Shown: positions 53,894-63,443 of the stretch, one piece after another
Position numbering within the stretch: the stretch's first letter is position 1
Layout: each line of letters begins with the position of its first letter
Program-made: the position numbers and the translations under genes
NCBI GenBank assembly: GCA_029262695.1
Contig: JAJCYV010000004.1
Coordinates: 169,910-233,909 of the forward strand
Reading direction: 5' to 3'
Length of the DNA: 64,000 nt
DNA from: Chloroflexota bacterium
GTDB lineage: Bacteria > Chloroflexota > Dehalococcoidia > SM23-28-2 > RBG-16-64-32
The notes under the pieces: generated by a model
What the model saw: only the letters and a program-made list of their open reading frames with translations
The model's database searches: none
Told to the model about the DNA's origin: nothing

Positions 53894-56257
53894 TCATCCG
53901 CACCTGTTGAAGCCGCACGCCCGGCAGACCAGGCAGCCTTCCTGGTACGCGAGCAGCGCGCCGCACTCCGGGCAGCCCATGCCCGTCGGCTCCTCCGTGC
54001 GGGCGGCTCGCGGCGCGTCGTCAGTGTAGACAGCCTCGCCGGCCGCGAACTTCAGCTCCAGCCAGCGGAAGATGTAGTCCACCAGGCTCGTCGCCCAGGG
54101 GATCTCCTGGTTGCCCGTCGTCCCGTAGGGCTCGAAGCGCGTGTTCTTGAGCTTCCGCGACAGGTCCTCCACCGGCACGCCGTACTGCAGCGTCACCGAC
54201 GTCAGGAGCGCCACGGCGTCCATCAGCCCCGAGACCATCGAGCCCTCCTTCGCGATCTTCACGAAGATCTCGCCCGGGCGCCCGTCCTCGTAGAGGCCGC
54301 AGGTGATGTACCCTTCGTGGTCCGCCACTCGGAACTTGTGCGTCACCGAGCGCCGCTCGTCCGCCAGGTGCTGGCGATACGGGCGAGGCCGCTCGATCGA
54401 CGTGATCTTGCCCTCGATCTCGTCCAGCGCCGTCTGCGTCTCCTGCTCCGGCCCCTTCACGTTCGCCGTCGTGTGCGAAAGCACCGAGAAGTCGCGCGAG
54501 CCCTCGCGGTAGATCGTGATCCCCTTGCAGCCCTCGCGGTAGGCGAGCCAGTAGGCGGACGCCACGTCGGCTTCTGTCGCCGTGGCCGGGAAGTTGATCG
54601 TCTTCGAGACGGCGTTGTCCGTGTGCCGCTGGAACGCCGCCTGCATGCGCACGTGCCACTCCGGCGCGATCTCGTGCGCCGAGACGAACAGCCGCTGCGC
54701 CTCCTCTGGCACCTTCGCGGCGTCTCCGGCCGCTTCGTTCCAGGTCGCTATCGTTCCGCCCTGCGCCAGGTGCGCGATCAGCTCGTCGCCGTAGAAGCCG
54801 CCTTCTTCGGCGGCGCGCAGGAAGTGCTTGTTCACCTCCGTCAGCTCGGTCAGGCGCGACGGGTCGTCGCCGTCGAGGTAGTGCCGGCGCGTGAAGGCGA
54901 GCGAGAAGGCCGGCTCGATCCCGGACGATGCGTCGGCGATGATCGAGATCGTCCCCGTCGGCGCCACCGTCGTCCGCGTGGCGTTGCGGTAGGGCGCCTC
55001 CGGGTCGTAGCGCGAGCCCTTCCACGCCGGGAAGACGCCGCGCTTGCGCGCCAGCTCCAGCGAGGCGTCGTTCGCCTTCTCCTGGATGAAGCGCATCAGC
55101 TCTTCGCCCAGCGCCAGCGCCTCCTCCGAGTCGTACGGCACGCCGAGCTGGAAGAGCATGTCGTGCCAGCCCATCACGCCGAGGCCGATCTTGCGAGTCA
55201 GCTTCGTCGCGTGGCCGATCTCCTCGATCGGGTAGCGGTTCACCTCGATCACGTTGTCCAGGAAGCGCAAGGCCGTCGGGATCACGCCGGCGAGCCGCTC
55301 CCAGTCGATGCGCGGCTTCTTCCCCTCCCTCACGAAGCGCCCCAGGTTCAGCGAGCCCAGGTTGCACGACTCGTACGGCAGCAGCGGCTGCTCGCCGCAA
55401 GGATTGGTCGCCTCGATCTCGCCCAGGTTCGGCGTCGGGTTGTCGCGGTTGATGCGATCGATGAACACTATTCCCGGATCGCCGTTGCGCCAGGCGTTAG
55501 CGATGACCCGGTCGAAGATGTGGCGGGCGCGTGCCCTGCCCGCCGGCTCGCCGTCCAGCGGACTGACGAGCGTGTAGTCCTCATCTCGCTCGACGGCGTC
55601 CATGAACTCCTCCGTCACGGCGACCGAGATGTTGAAGTTCGTGAGCGTGCGCATGTCGGCCTTGAGCGATACGAACTCTTCGATGTCCGGGTGCGTGACG
55701 GCGAGGATGCCCATGTTAGCGCCGCGCCTCGTCCCACCCTGCTTGATCGCCTCTGTGGCGGCGTCGAAGACACGCAGGAACGAGACCGGCCCCGAGGCCA
55801 CGCCCATCGTCGAGCGCACGCGGTCGCCCTTCGGCCTCAGGCGTGAGAAGGCGAAGCCGGTGCCGCCGCCTGACTGGTGGATGACGGCCGTCTCCTTGAT
55901 CGCCTCGAAGATGCCGGGGATGCTGTCGGGCACCGGCAGCACGAAGCAGGCGGAGAGCTGCTGGATCTCGCGGCCGGCGTTCATCAGCGTCGGCGAATTG
56001 GGGAGGAAGTCGAGATCCTGCATGATCGCCAGGAACTTTGGCTCCCACTCCGCCACGGCGGCGCCGCTGTCAACATCTTGGCCGTTGAACCGCCCCTCTG
56101 CCTGCGCGATATTGAGCGCGACGCGCCGGAACAACTCCTCCGGCGTCTCGACGGGGTGGCCGGCGTCGTCCTTCGCCAGGTACCGGCGTGCGAGGACGAG
56201 GCGGGCGTTGTCGGATAGCGCGAGTTCTCCCGGGCGGCCGGGTTTTTTCATCGGCAT
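53894..56257 (-). CDS. nrdJ: Vitamin B12-dependent ribonucleotide reductase (class II, shorter form)
   Basis: A 787-residue class II RNR. FLPNSPTLMNAGRE, LSACFVLPVPDSIPGIFE, KQGGTRRGANMGIL, NPCGEQPLLPYESCNLGSLNL (active-site region) and APTGTISIIADASSGIEP are intact. The C-terminus carries a zinc/redox region GCPECG...CRACGFNRCG that acts as the thiol shuttle. It makes deoxyribonucleotides with adenosylcobalamin, without oxygen dependence. A second, longer nrdJ lies 4 kb away. Confidence 0.95.
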   Translation of the reverse strand: MPMKKPGRPGELALSDNARLVLARRYLAKDDAGHPVETPEELFRRVALNIAQAEGRFNGQDVDSGAAVAEWEPKFLAIMQDLDFLPNSPTLMNAGREIQQLSACFVLPVPDSIPGIFEAIKETAVIHQSGGGTGFAFSRLRPKGDRVRSTMGVASGPVSFLRVFDAATEAIKQGGTRRGANMGILAVTHPDIEEFVSLKADMRTLTNFNISVAVTEEFMDAVERDEDYTLVSPLDGEPAGRARARHIFDRVIANAWRNGDPGIVFIDRINRDNPTPNLGEIEATNPCGEQPLLPYESCNLGSLNLGRFVREGKKPRIDWERLAGVIPTALRFLDNVIEVNRYPIEEIGHATKLTRKIGLGVMGWHDMLFQLGVPYDSEEALALGEELMRFIQEKANDASLELARKRGVFPAWKGSRYDPEAPYRNATRTTVAPTGTISIIADASSGIEPAFSLAFTRRHYLDGDDPSRLTELTEVNKHFLRAAEEGGFYGDELIAHLAQGGTIATWNEAAGDAAKVPEEAQRLFVSAHEIAPEWHVRMQAAFQRHTDNAVSKTINFPATATEADVASAYWLAYREGCKGITIYREGSRDFSVLSHTTANVKGPEQETQTALDEIEGKITSIERPRPYRQHLADERRSVTHKFRVADHEGYITCGLYEDGRPGEIFVKIAKEGSMVSGLMDAVALLTSVTLQYGVPVEDLSRKLKNTRFEPYGTTGNQEIPWATSLVDYIFRWLELKFAAGEAVYTDDAPRAARTEEPTGMGCPECGALLAYQEGCLVCRACGFNRCG

Positions 56258-56374
56258 ATCTACTCAATTATAGGCCCCTCTGTTCGCACGACGGAGCGAC
56301 CTGTGGCACACTCGACAATCGCACCACGATTAACGCATCACGATCCGGCTCGCGGAAAAAGAAGGAGACCCGCA

Positions 56375-57511
56375 ATGACCATCACCGCCACGCCCCAGGC
56401 GGCGACCAACAACGGACACAGCACCGGCGAAAAGCCCCTCGCAGCCCCCGCTGTCCGCTTTCGCCAGAAGCGCCCCGACGTCAACCTTTACGTGACGGCG
56501 ATCTCCCTCAGGGACCTCCTCGGCCGCTTCGACTCCGATACCTACTCCTCCAACAACCCGTCTGGGTATCAGCGGCCCGTCACTCCGTCCCGGCTGCGCA
56601 AGATCTCTCACTACGTCCGCGAAGAAGAGGGCACACTGCCGACTTCGGTCGTCCTCTGCGTCCGCCAGCCTCACCGCGCCCGTTTCGAGTCGGCGGACGG
56701 CACTGCCGGTACGTTGACGGTCGATGCCGGCGTCCCGATGTGGATCGTCGATGGCCAGCACCGTCTGTTCGGTCTGCGGCGCGCCCTGGAGAAGGACAAG
56801 GCGAAGTGGCTGGCCGACTATCAGCTGCCGGTCGTCATCGTCGACGGCATCGACGCCTACGAAGAGATGCGCACCTTCCACGTCATCAACACCCGCCACA
56901 AGGGCGTCCCGACGGACGTCGTCGACCGACACCTGCTCTCCATGCGGCAGGCTGAAGGTCTGGCCCTCATCGATCGCGAAGGCGAGAAGAACTACCTGCG
57001 TGGCCGGGCGACGATGCTGGTGGACTCGCTCAACGACGACGACTCCAGCCCCTGGCACGGAATGATCCGCATGCCCGGCGATCCCCTGAAACCGGAGCAC
57101 ACGCTCAAGCAGCACAGCCTCGTCGCCTCGCTGGAGCCGGTCCTGCGCGACGGCTTCGTCAAGCGCGTCACGGATGAAGAGGCTACAAGGTTGCTGCTCA
57201 ACTACTGGAACGCCGCACGGAGCATCTGGGGCACCGCCTTTGAGGCGCCAAAGGAATACGTGCTCCAGAAGCCGCTCGGCGCCGGCGCCCTGCACCAGAT
57301 CCTGCCGGACGTCCTCGACATCTGCCGAGGCAGCGATGACTTCTCGCCGCAGCGCATGGCGGATTCGCTGTCCTACGTCGGTCGTAGCGCTGGCTTCTGG
57401 CACTCCGTTCGCGGTCACTACATGGTGCGCGCCAGCGGCAGCCGGGCTGTGAAGACGTTGGCGGAGTACCTGCGCGAGCGTCTGCCGCGGCCGGTCCTGC
57501 GCCGCATCTAG
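56375..57511 (+). CDS. DGQHR-domain protein (DndB/DpdB-like), orphan
   Basis: About 378 residues. The start at 56375 follows AAGGAG. The hallmark motif VDGQHRLFGLRRAL (about residues 125-138) is preceded by RPVTPSRLRKISHYV and followed by VVIVDGIDAYEEMRTFHVINTRHKGV. This is the ParB-like DGQHR fold shared by DndB of DNA phosphorothioation and by proteins of 7-deazaguanine DNA modification clusters. No Dnd, Dpd or other modification genes are nearby. Function here is therefore unknown. Confidence 0.85.
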   Translation: MTITATPQAATNNGHSTGEKPLAAPAVRFRQKRPDVNLYVTAISLRDLLGRFDSDTYSSNNPSGYQRPVTPSRLRKISHYVREEEGTLPTSVVLCVRQPHRARFESADGTAGTLTVDAGVPMWIVDGQHRLFGLRRALEKDKAKWLADYQLPVVIVDGIDAYEEMRTFHVINTRHKGVPTDVVDRHLLSMRQAEGLALIDREGEKNYLRGRATMLVDSLNDDDSSPWHGMIRMPGDPLKPEHTLKQHSLVASLEPVLRDGFVKRVTDEEATRLLLNYWNAARSIWGTAFEAPKEYVLQKPLGAGALHQILPDVLDICRGSDDFSPQRMADSLSYVGRSAGFWHSVRGHYMVRASGSRAVKTLAEYLRERLPRPVLRRI

Positions 57512-57530
57512 GAGCCGATGGCCGCAGGCG

Positions 57531-60080
57531 CTAAGTGGCTAGCGGCGTGGCGGAAGTCTCTCCGGCCGCCTTTCGTTGAACGGACTCGCGGTTGTCGCAA
57601 GCCTGCAGGAACTGACGGATCTCTTGCGCGGGTATGGGCCGGCTGCTCAGGAAACCCTGAAACTCGTCGCAGGCGTGGCGGCGCAGGAACGCCAGCTGCC
57701 GCTTTGTCTCGACGCCTTCGGCGATGACGTTTAGGGACAGCTGGTGGCCCAGGTCGATGACGCTGGTAGCGATCGCGGCGCTGTTAGGGTTCTCAGTCAC
57801 GTCCGTCACAAACATCCGGTCGATCTTCACCGTGCCCACCGGGAGGTCGCTCAGATAGCGGAGCGATGTGCTGCCCGCGCCGAAGTCGTCAATCGCAATT
57901 GAGACGCCCATCGCCGCCAGCTCATCTCCCACCTCTCTCGTGTGCGACACGTCCTTCAGCACAGTCGTCTCTGTGATCTCCAGGTCAAGGCGTCCTGGCG
58001 GAAGGCCGGTGTCCGTCAGTATCGCCGCGATGCGCTGAACGAAGTCCGGGCGCTCGATCTGCTGAGCGGATACGTTGACGGAGAGGCGCTGCGGAGCGAT
58101 GCCGTCGGCGTTCCACTGCATAAAGTCGCTTATGGCGCCCGTCAGCACCTGCTCTCCCAGAGGCACGATGAGACCCGTCTCCTCGGCGATCGGGATGAAC
58201 TCAGCCGGGGAAACGAGGCCCCTGGTGGGATGCCGCCAGCGGGCGAGCGCTTCGACGCCGACAACAGCATTAGTGTCGATCCGTACCTGCGGCTGGTAGA
58301 ACACCTCAATCTCGTCCGCCCGCAGCGCGCGCCGTAGCTCTGCTTCCAGCTCGATCCAGTCGCGGCCGTGGCGGCTCATTCCGGCGTTATACACGCGGGA
58401 GGTGTCGCGGCCGGCGTCTTTCGCCGCGTGCATCGCGTCGTCGGCAGCGTTCGTCAGGGCCTCGGGGTTGTCGCCGTCCTCCGGGTAGACGGCGAGGCCA
58501 ACGCTGACCGTCGAGTGATACTCGATCCCCTCAAGCACCATCGGCTGGTGGAACGCCTCGACTATTCGTTCCGCCTTCGCCTCGCTGTTCTCGTTCGAAT
58601 CCATCCCCGCGAGGAGAAGCAAGAACTCGTCGCTTCCCGGACGCGCCACAGTGTCTCCGGCGCGCACGAGGTTCTTCAGGCGGCCGGCAGATTCCCTGAG
58701 GACTGCGTCGCCAGCGGCGTGGCCGAGTGTGTCGTTCACGATCTTGAACCGGTCGATATCAACACTCAGGATGTAGAGTCTTTCGCCGCTGCGCTGCGCC
58801 TGGGCCATCGCCACTTCAAGCCGGTCATGGAGGAGGAGGCGGTTGGGGAGGCCGGTGAGTGCATCGTGGTACGCCATGTGCGTGATGGTGTCCTGTGCGC
58901 GCTTGCGATCCGTGATGTCACGTGCGTTAATCACGATCATCTTCTCGTCGCCGTCAACTAAGCCGCCCAGAGCCTCCACGAACCGCCACTCGCCGTTCCT
59001 GTGGCGCATCCGGAACTCGGTGCTCTGCGAATCTTCACCAGTGCGAGTGATCTTGACGAAGCTGTCGCTTAGCACGTCACGGTCGTCCGGGTGGACCAGA
59101 TCGAAGGCATTCTTCCCTGTGATGTCGTTTGGTGTGCGGCCCAGCATCTGCTCAACCGCGGGGCTGACGAAGCGGATTGTGCCGTCCACGTTGAGGACTA
59201 CAATCACGTCCTGCGCGTTATTGATCAACGACCGCCAGTAGCCTTCCGATTGTCGCAGCGCCGCGTCTCGTTCTTCGATACGGGTCGTCATCGAATTGAG
59301 TACTGCCCCGAGTTCCCGTACCTCAATCGGGCCGGTGACTCCCGCCCGCGCCGTCAGGTCGCCTTCACCGATAGCCAGCGCGGTCCGCCGCAGGTTCGTC
59401 AGCGGCCGCAGGAGCCACTGCCCGGTCACCATCGAGACACCGACCGCGAATGTCAGCATTAGTGCGATCGCGGCCAGTAGCATGTACTTGAGGGTCCGGG
59501 CCGTCTTGTCAGTAGAAGCGACGATCTCGGCGACTTCCGTCTGTTCGTCATCTACGTGATCGGCGAAGCGAAGCCGAAGAAGAGCAGTATCGTTAGTGAG
59601 TTGAACCAGCGCTGCTCGCGCCTCTTCCTGTCGCCCGCTGTCGGCGAGGTCAAGAACTGACGTGAGCGCGGGTATCGTAGCCGCTATCTCCGTGCGTGTT
59701 TCCATCAGCTCTGGCGCGTCCTCGTCCTGGATCTCAATCTCGAACTGGATGGACTGGTCGATCGACGCGAGCATCGCCGCCGAGGCCTGCTCGATTCCGA
59801 AGCGAAGCTCCGGGTCAGGCGCCGTGATGTACTGGCTCGCCAGGACGCTTGTGAGAATCCACGAGTTGCCCGCCTCCTGCAGGTCCAGCGCTCCGTCGTA
59901 CGTTTCACTTGCCCTGGCGAGTTCGTCGCTGTGCACTTCTGCCTGCCAGATGGCGATAGCCGCCGTGGCGACTCCGAAGAGCGCCACCACGGCTATCGCC
60001 AGCATCATACGTACGCCAAGCGATTGCAGGCCCAGCCTGTGATGCCACTGCCGGCGGTTAGTCTGTATTGAATCGATCAT
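57531..60080 (-). CDS. Membrane HAMP-PAS-GGDEF-EAL protein with degenerate GSDEF motif
   Basis: An 849-residue protein: transmembrane helix near 25-45, helical sensor region (about 50-195), second helix (about 200-220), HAMP (about 220-275), one PAS (about 285-405), GGDEF (about 415-575) and EAL (about 590-830). The cyclase motif is PGSDEF (near residue 480), with the RAGD I-site kept. The EAL domain keeps EAL, LEITE and AEGVE, but loop 6 reads DDFGAGSTS instead of DDFGTGYSS. Cyclase activity is doubtful and phosphodiesterase activity possible. It is convergent with the DGQHR gene. Confidence 0.92.
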   Translation of the reverse strand: MIDSIQTNRRQWHHRLGLQSLGVRMMLAIAVVALFGVATAAIAIWQAEVHSDELARASETYDGALDLQEAGNSWILTSVLASQYITAPDPELRFGIEQASAAMLASIDQSIQFEIEIQDEDAPELMETRTEIAATIPALTSVLDLADSGRQEEARAALVQLTNDTALLRLRFADHVDDEQTEVAEIVASTDKTARTLKYMLLAAIALMLTFAVGVSMVTGQWLLRPLTNLRRTALAIGEGDLTARAGVTGPIEVRELGAVLNSMTTRIEERDAALRQSEGYWRSLINNAQDVIVVLNVDGTIRFVSPAVEQMLGRTPNDITGKNAFDLVHPDDRDVLSDSFVKITRTGEDSQSTEFRMRHRNGEWRFVEALGGLVDGDEKMIVINARDITDRKRAQDTITHMAYHDALTGLPNRLLLHDRLEVAMAQAQRSGERLYILSVDIDRFKIVNDTLGHAAGDAVLRESAGRLKNLVRAGDTVARPGSDEFLLLLAGMDSNENSEAKAERIVEAFHQPMVLEGIEYHSTVSVGLAVYPEDGDNPEALTNAADDAMHAAKDAGRDTSRVYNAGMSRHGRDWIELEAELRRALRADEIEVFYQPQVRIDTNAVVGVEALARWRHPTRGLVSPAEFIPIAEETGLIVPLGEQVLTGAISDFMQWNADGIAPQRLSVNVSAQQIERPDFVQRIAAILTDTGLPPGRLDLEITETTVLKDVSHTREVGDELAAMGVSIAIDDFGAGSTSLRYLSDLPVGTVKIDRMFVTDVTENPNSAAIATSVIDLGHQLSLNVIAEGVETKRQLAFLRRHACDEFQGFLSSRPIPAQEIRQFLQACDNRESVQRKAAGETSATPLAT

Positions 60081-60189
60081 TGCGCTAACTCTTAAGGAAG
60101 AGCGGTCTTGCAGATAAAGGATGGCTAATGCATAGAAACAGTTACGAATGATCGCTAATACGAATGTTTAGTCTCGGTTTAGCGCGCAA

Positions 60190-60225
60190 GGGAAAGGGCG
60201 CGGCATGTATCCCGCGCCCTTTCCC
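60190..60225. terminator. Long perfect hairpin downstream of the second nrdJ
   Basis: GGGAAAGGGCGCGG (60190-60203) and CCGCGCCCTTTCCC (60212-60225) form a 14-bp perfect stem with an 8-nt loop. It lies about 60 bp past the nrdJ stop and before the divergent-in-position GGDEF gene. Only a short T-tract follows, so it may act as a terminator or as an mRNA end-protecting hairpin. Confidence 0.65.
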
Positions 60226-60287
60226 CAGAAGGAGGTTGCCCGTGCGGTCGGCGGGCTGCCCAGGCCCGCGCCGCAGTTGTATTCGGT

Positions 60288-63155
60288 TTATCCGCAGCCG
60301 GTCGTGTTGCCGCAGTTGTCGCACTTGTAGCATGTGCCTGCGCGCGTCATGATCCAGCCGCAGTTCGCGCACGGTGGCGCGTCCGTCTGCGTGCCGTGGA
60401 TTGCGGTGTGGCCGTTGCCGGCCGACGATGGCGCGTCGAACTCCTGCGCTATCAGCTTCGCCTTGACGGCCGGCGAAAGCACTCCGAACTCCTCTTTCTC
60501 CTCCTCGCTCAAGAACGAGGAAGCCAGCCAGCGGAAGATGTAGTCGACGATCGACTGCGCCACCGGGATCTCGCTGTTCTCCGTTCGGCCCGACGGCTCG
60601 AAGCGCATGTGCGAGAACTTGTTCACGAGGTCCCGCAGCGGCACTCCGTACTGCAGCGCCAGCGAGATGCTGGTCGCAAACGCGTCCATCATGCCGGAGA
60701 GCGTGCTGCCCTCCTTCGCCATCGTCAGCCAGATCTCGCCCGGCGCCCCGTGCTCGTAGAGGCCCGCCGTGATGTAGCCCTCGTGACCCTCGATCGAGAA
60801 CTTGTGCGTCATCGAGGTGCGCGTCGCCGGCAGACGCCTGCGCACCGGCTCACCCGGAGACTCGGCGGGACTGGCACCGTTTCCGACGGATCCGTTGGAC
60901 TTGCTCGTGCTCAGCACCTGCGCCCGCTTGGAGCCGTCGCGGTAGACCGCCAGCGCCTTGACGCCGTGCTTCCAGCCCTCGATGTACGCCTCCTCGATCT
61001 CCTCGACCGTCGCCTCTTCCGGCAGGTTGACGGTCTTCGAGATCGCGCCGGAGATGAACGGCTGCACCGCGCCCATCATCTTCACGTGGCCGAGCCAGTG
61101 GATGGTGCGCGTGCCGTTTGGCGACTTGAACGCGCAGTCGAATACCGGCAGGTGCTCATCGGCCAGGCCGGGCGCGCCCTCGACCGTTCCCTGCTCGTCG
61201 ATGTAGGCGATGATCGCCGTTCTGTCCTCTTCGCTGTAGGCTAGATTCCCGAGCGCGCGCTCCACGGATCCGTTCACGATCTTCATCAGCCCGCCGCCGA
61301 CCAGCGTCTTGTACTTGACCAGCGCGATCTCCGGCTCGATGCCCGTCGTGTCGCAGTCCATCATGAAGCTGATCGTTCCCGTCGGCGCGAGGACCGTCGC
61401 CTGCGAGTTGCGATAGCCGTGCTCGCGGCCCGTCTCCACGGCGTCCGCCCAGCACGCCTTCGCTGCGGCAACAAGATCGGCCGGCGCCTTTCCTACGGAG
61501 CCGTCGGACTCGGCGTCGATCTCCTCGGTCGCCGCCCGGTGCTTCTCCATCACGCCGATCATCGGCTCGCGGTTGATCTCGTGGCCCGCGAACGGACCCA
61601 TGCGCGAGGCGATGCGCGCGGACGTGGCGTAGGCCTCGCCCGTCATCACCGCCGTCAGCGAGCCCGCGTACGCCCGGCCCTCGTCCGAGTCGTACGGCAC
61701 GCCCAGGCACATCAGCAGCGCGCCCAGGTTCGAGTAGCCCAACCCCAGCTGGCGGAAGTCGGCCGCGTTCTGCGCGATCTTCTCCGTCGGGTAGCTGGAG
61801 TTACCGACGATGATCTCCTGCGCCATGATGCTGAGCGCGATCACCCGCCGGTACGCCTCGACGTCGAACGACGACTGAGGGCCGGAGGACCCAGGACCGG
61901 AGGACCCAGAACCGTCGGACGTTGTGCCATTCCCCGCCGGTTCTTGGTTCTTGGTTCTCGGTTCTTCCTTGAGGAACTTCAGCAGGTTGATCGAGGCCAG
62001 GTTGCAGGCGCTGTCATCGATGTGCATGTACTCGGAGCAGGGGTTGGAGGCCGTGATCGGGCCCGTGTTCGGGCAGGTGTGCCAGTCGTTGATCGTCGTG
62101 TCGTACTGCATCCCCGGGTCGGCGCACTCCCAGGCCGCCTGCGCGATCTTGCGCATCAGCCCGCGTGCCTCCATCTCCTCGGCGACGCCTTCGCTGTGCA
62201 CGTTGCGCGTCTGCCACTTGCCGTCGTTCTGCACTGCCTGCATGAACTCGTCGGTCACGCGCACGGAGTTGTTCGCGTTCTGGAACTGGATGCTGATCCA
62301 GGCGTCGCCGTCCAGCGACATGTCGTAGCCGGCCTCGCCCAGCGCGTAGGCCTTCTTCTCTTCCTTGGCCTTCGACTCCACGAACTCGACGATGTCCGGG
62401 TGATCGGCGTTGAGCACGACCATCTTCGCCGCCCGCCGTGTCTTGCCGCCGGACTTGATCGTGCCGGCGACGGAGTCCGCGCCGCGCATGAACGACACCG
62501 GCCCGGAGGCCAGCCCGCCCGCGGTCACGTGCTCGTTCGAGCTGCGCAGCGTCGAGAGGTTGATCCCGGAGCCGGAGCCGCCCTTGAAGATCTTGCCCTC
62601 GGTCCGGTACCAGTCGAGGATCGAGTCGATCGAGTCCTCGATCGAGAGGATGAAGCACGCCGAGCACTGCGGCTTCTCCTCGACGCCGACGTTGAACCAG
62701 ACGGGCGAGTTGAAGCAGAGGTACTGGTTCACCAGCGCGTACTTCAGCTCCGCGTGGAACGTCTCGCGCTCCTCTTCGGAGGCGAAGTAGCCGTCGTCCC
62801 AGCCCCAGCCGCTGATCGCGTTGACCACGCGGTCGATCAGCTGCTTGACGGAGCTTTCGCGCACCATCCCGTCCGTGGGGATGAGCGGCCCGCGAAAGTA
62901 CTTGGAGGCGACGACGTTCGTCGCGTTCTGCGTCCACGTCTCGGGGAACTCGATCTCGTGTTGTTCGAAGACGGGCGTGCCGTCCTGGCCCGCGATGACG
63001 GCGGAGCGGATCTCCCAGGCGATTTCGTCGTACGGGTCGGTCTCCGGCCGCGTGAAGTAGCGCGTGACCGGCAGGCTGGCCTCTGCGTTGCGTACGGTAT
63101 TCGGCTTGCCGGCCGTCTGGCCCGTCGTCGTCGGCTTATCAGGCGCGATCGTCAT
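60288..63155 (-). CDS. nrdJ: Vitamin B12-dependent ribonucleotide reductase (class II, long form)
   Basis: A 955-residue class II RNR. NSPVWFNVGVEEKPQCSACFIL, KGGSGSGINLSTLR, SGGKTRRAAKMVVL, TASNPCSEYMHIDDSACNLASINLL (active-site region) and APTGTISFMMDCDTTGIEP are present. The C-terminus CANCGWIMTRAGTCYKCDNCGNTTGCG is a zinc-ribbon-like thiol region. A low-complexity Gly/Ser-rich insert of about 35 residues follows LKFLKEE (about residues 395-430), coded by short DNA repeats. It lies downstream of nrdR and a 67-residue gene. Confidence 0.95.
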   Translation of the reverse strand: MTIAPDKPTTTGQTAGKPNTVRNAEASLPVTRYFTRPETDPYDEIAWEIRSAVIAGQDGTPVFEQHEIEFPETWTQNATNVVASKYFRGPLIPTDGMVRESSVKQLIDRVVNAISGWGWDDGYFASEEERETFHAELKYALVNQYLCFNSPVWFNVGVEEKPQCSACFILSIEDSIDSILDWYRTEGKIFKGGSGSGINLSTLRSSNEHVTAGGLASGPVSFMRGADSVAGTIKSGGKTRRAAKMVVLNADHPDIVEFVESKAKEEKKAYALGEAGYDMSLDGDAWISIQFQNANNSVRVTDEFMQAVQNDGKWQTRNVHSEGVAEEMEARGLMRKIAQAAWECADPGMQYDTTINDWHTCPNTGPITASNPCSEYMHIDDSACNLASINLLKFLKEEPRTKNQEPAGNGTTSDGSGSSGPGSSGPQSSFDVEAYRRVIALSIMAQEIIVGNSSYPTEKIAQNAADFRQLGLGYSNLGALLMCLGVPYDSDEGRAYAGSLTAVMTGEAYATSARIASRMGPFAGHEINREPMIGVMEKHRAATEEIDAESDGSVGKAPADLVAAAKACWADAVETGREHGYRNSQATVLAPTGTISFMMDCDTTGIEPEIALVKYKTLVGGGLMKIVNGSVERALGNLAYSEEDRTAIIAYIDEQGTVEGAPGLADEHLPVFDCAFKSPNGTRTIHWLGHVKMMGAVQPFISGAISKTVNLPEEATVEEIEEAYIEGWKHGVKALAVYRDGSKRAQVLSTSKSNGSVGNGASPAESPGEPVRRRLPATRTSMTHKFSIEGHEGYITAGLYEHGAPGEIWLTMAKEGSTLSGMMDAFATSISLALQYGVPLRDLVNKFSHMRFEPSGRTENSEIPVAQSIVDYIFRWLASSFLSEEEKEEFGVLSPAVKAKLIAQEFDAPSSAGNGHTAIHGTQTDAPPCANCGWIMTRAGTCYKCDNCGNTTGCG
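61880..61968. repeat. Short tandem repeats inside the long nrdJ
   Basis: About four 7-bp GGTTCTT-like units at 61939-61967 and a duplicated GGAGGACCCAG unit just before them encode the inserted Gly/Ser/Pro-rich linker. The reading frame is kept. The repeats may vary by slippage. Confidence 0.65.
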
Positions 63156-63228
63156 GTGTCCCCCTGTCCCTCTCTCGTCGTTGCCCCGGCGTCTTGTTGG
63201 TTGCGGGTGTTAGCGTGCGGCGGATGGT

Positions 63229-63432
63229 CTAGCCGCTGATCTCCTGTATTCTCATAACTCGCGATTTCGGTACGTCAAAGACCGGCGTGTCATCAGCGTC
63301 CGCCGCGGCGGACTGGTAGAGCACCACCTTTTCGCTGTCCACTCGCCAGCCGTCGGCGTCCACCTCTTCGAAGCGCGCCATCTCGTTCTCGGCGCTCTCC
63401 GTCGACCGGTACATCACGCGGTATCGCTTCAT
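63229..63432 (-). CDS. Small conserved-looking protein between nrdR and nrdJ
   Basis: A 67-residue soluble protein, MKRYRVMYRSTESAENEMAR at the N-terminus, with an alternating strand pattern. A GGAGG ribosome-binding site is placed correctly before the ATG. The position between nrdR and nrdJ suggests a role with the reductase or cofactor supply, but I do not recognise the family. Confidence 0.65.
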   Translation of the reverse strand: MKRYRVMYRSTESAENEMARFEEVDADGWRVDSEKVVLYQSAAADADDTPVFDVPKSRVMRIQEISG

Positions 63433-63443
63433 GCTTATGCCTC

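Noticed and set aside
53549..55846. A 765-codon open frame opposite nrdJ
   Set aside because: It is antisense to a clear class II reductase and arginine-rich; high GC content leaves such frames open by chance.
61419..63239. A 606-codon open frame opposite the long nrdJ
   Set aside because: Same reason: it is the complement of a well-conserved gene and has no recognisable domain.
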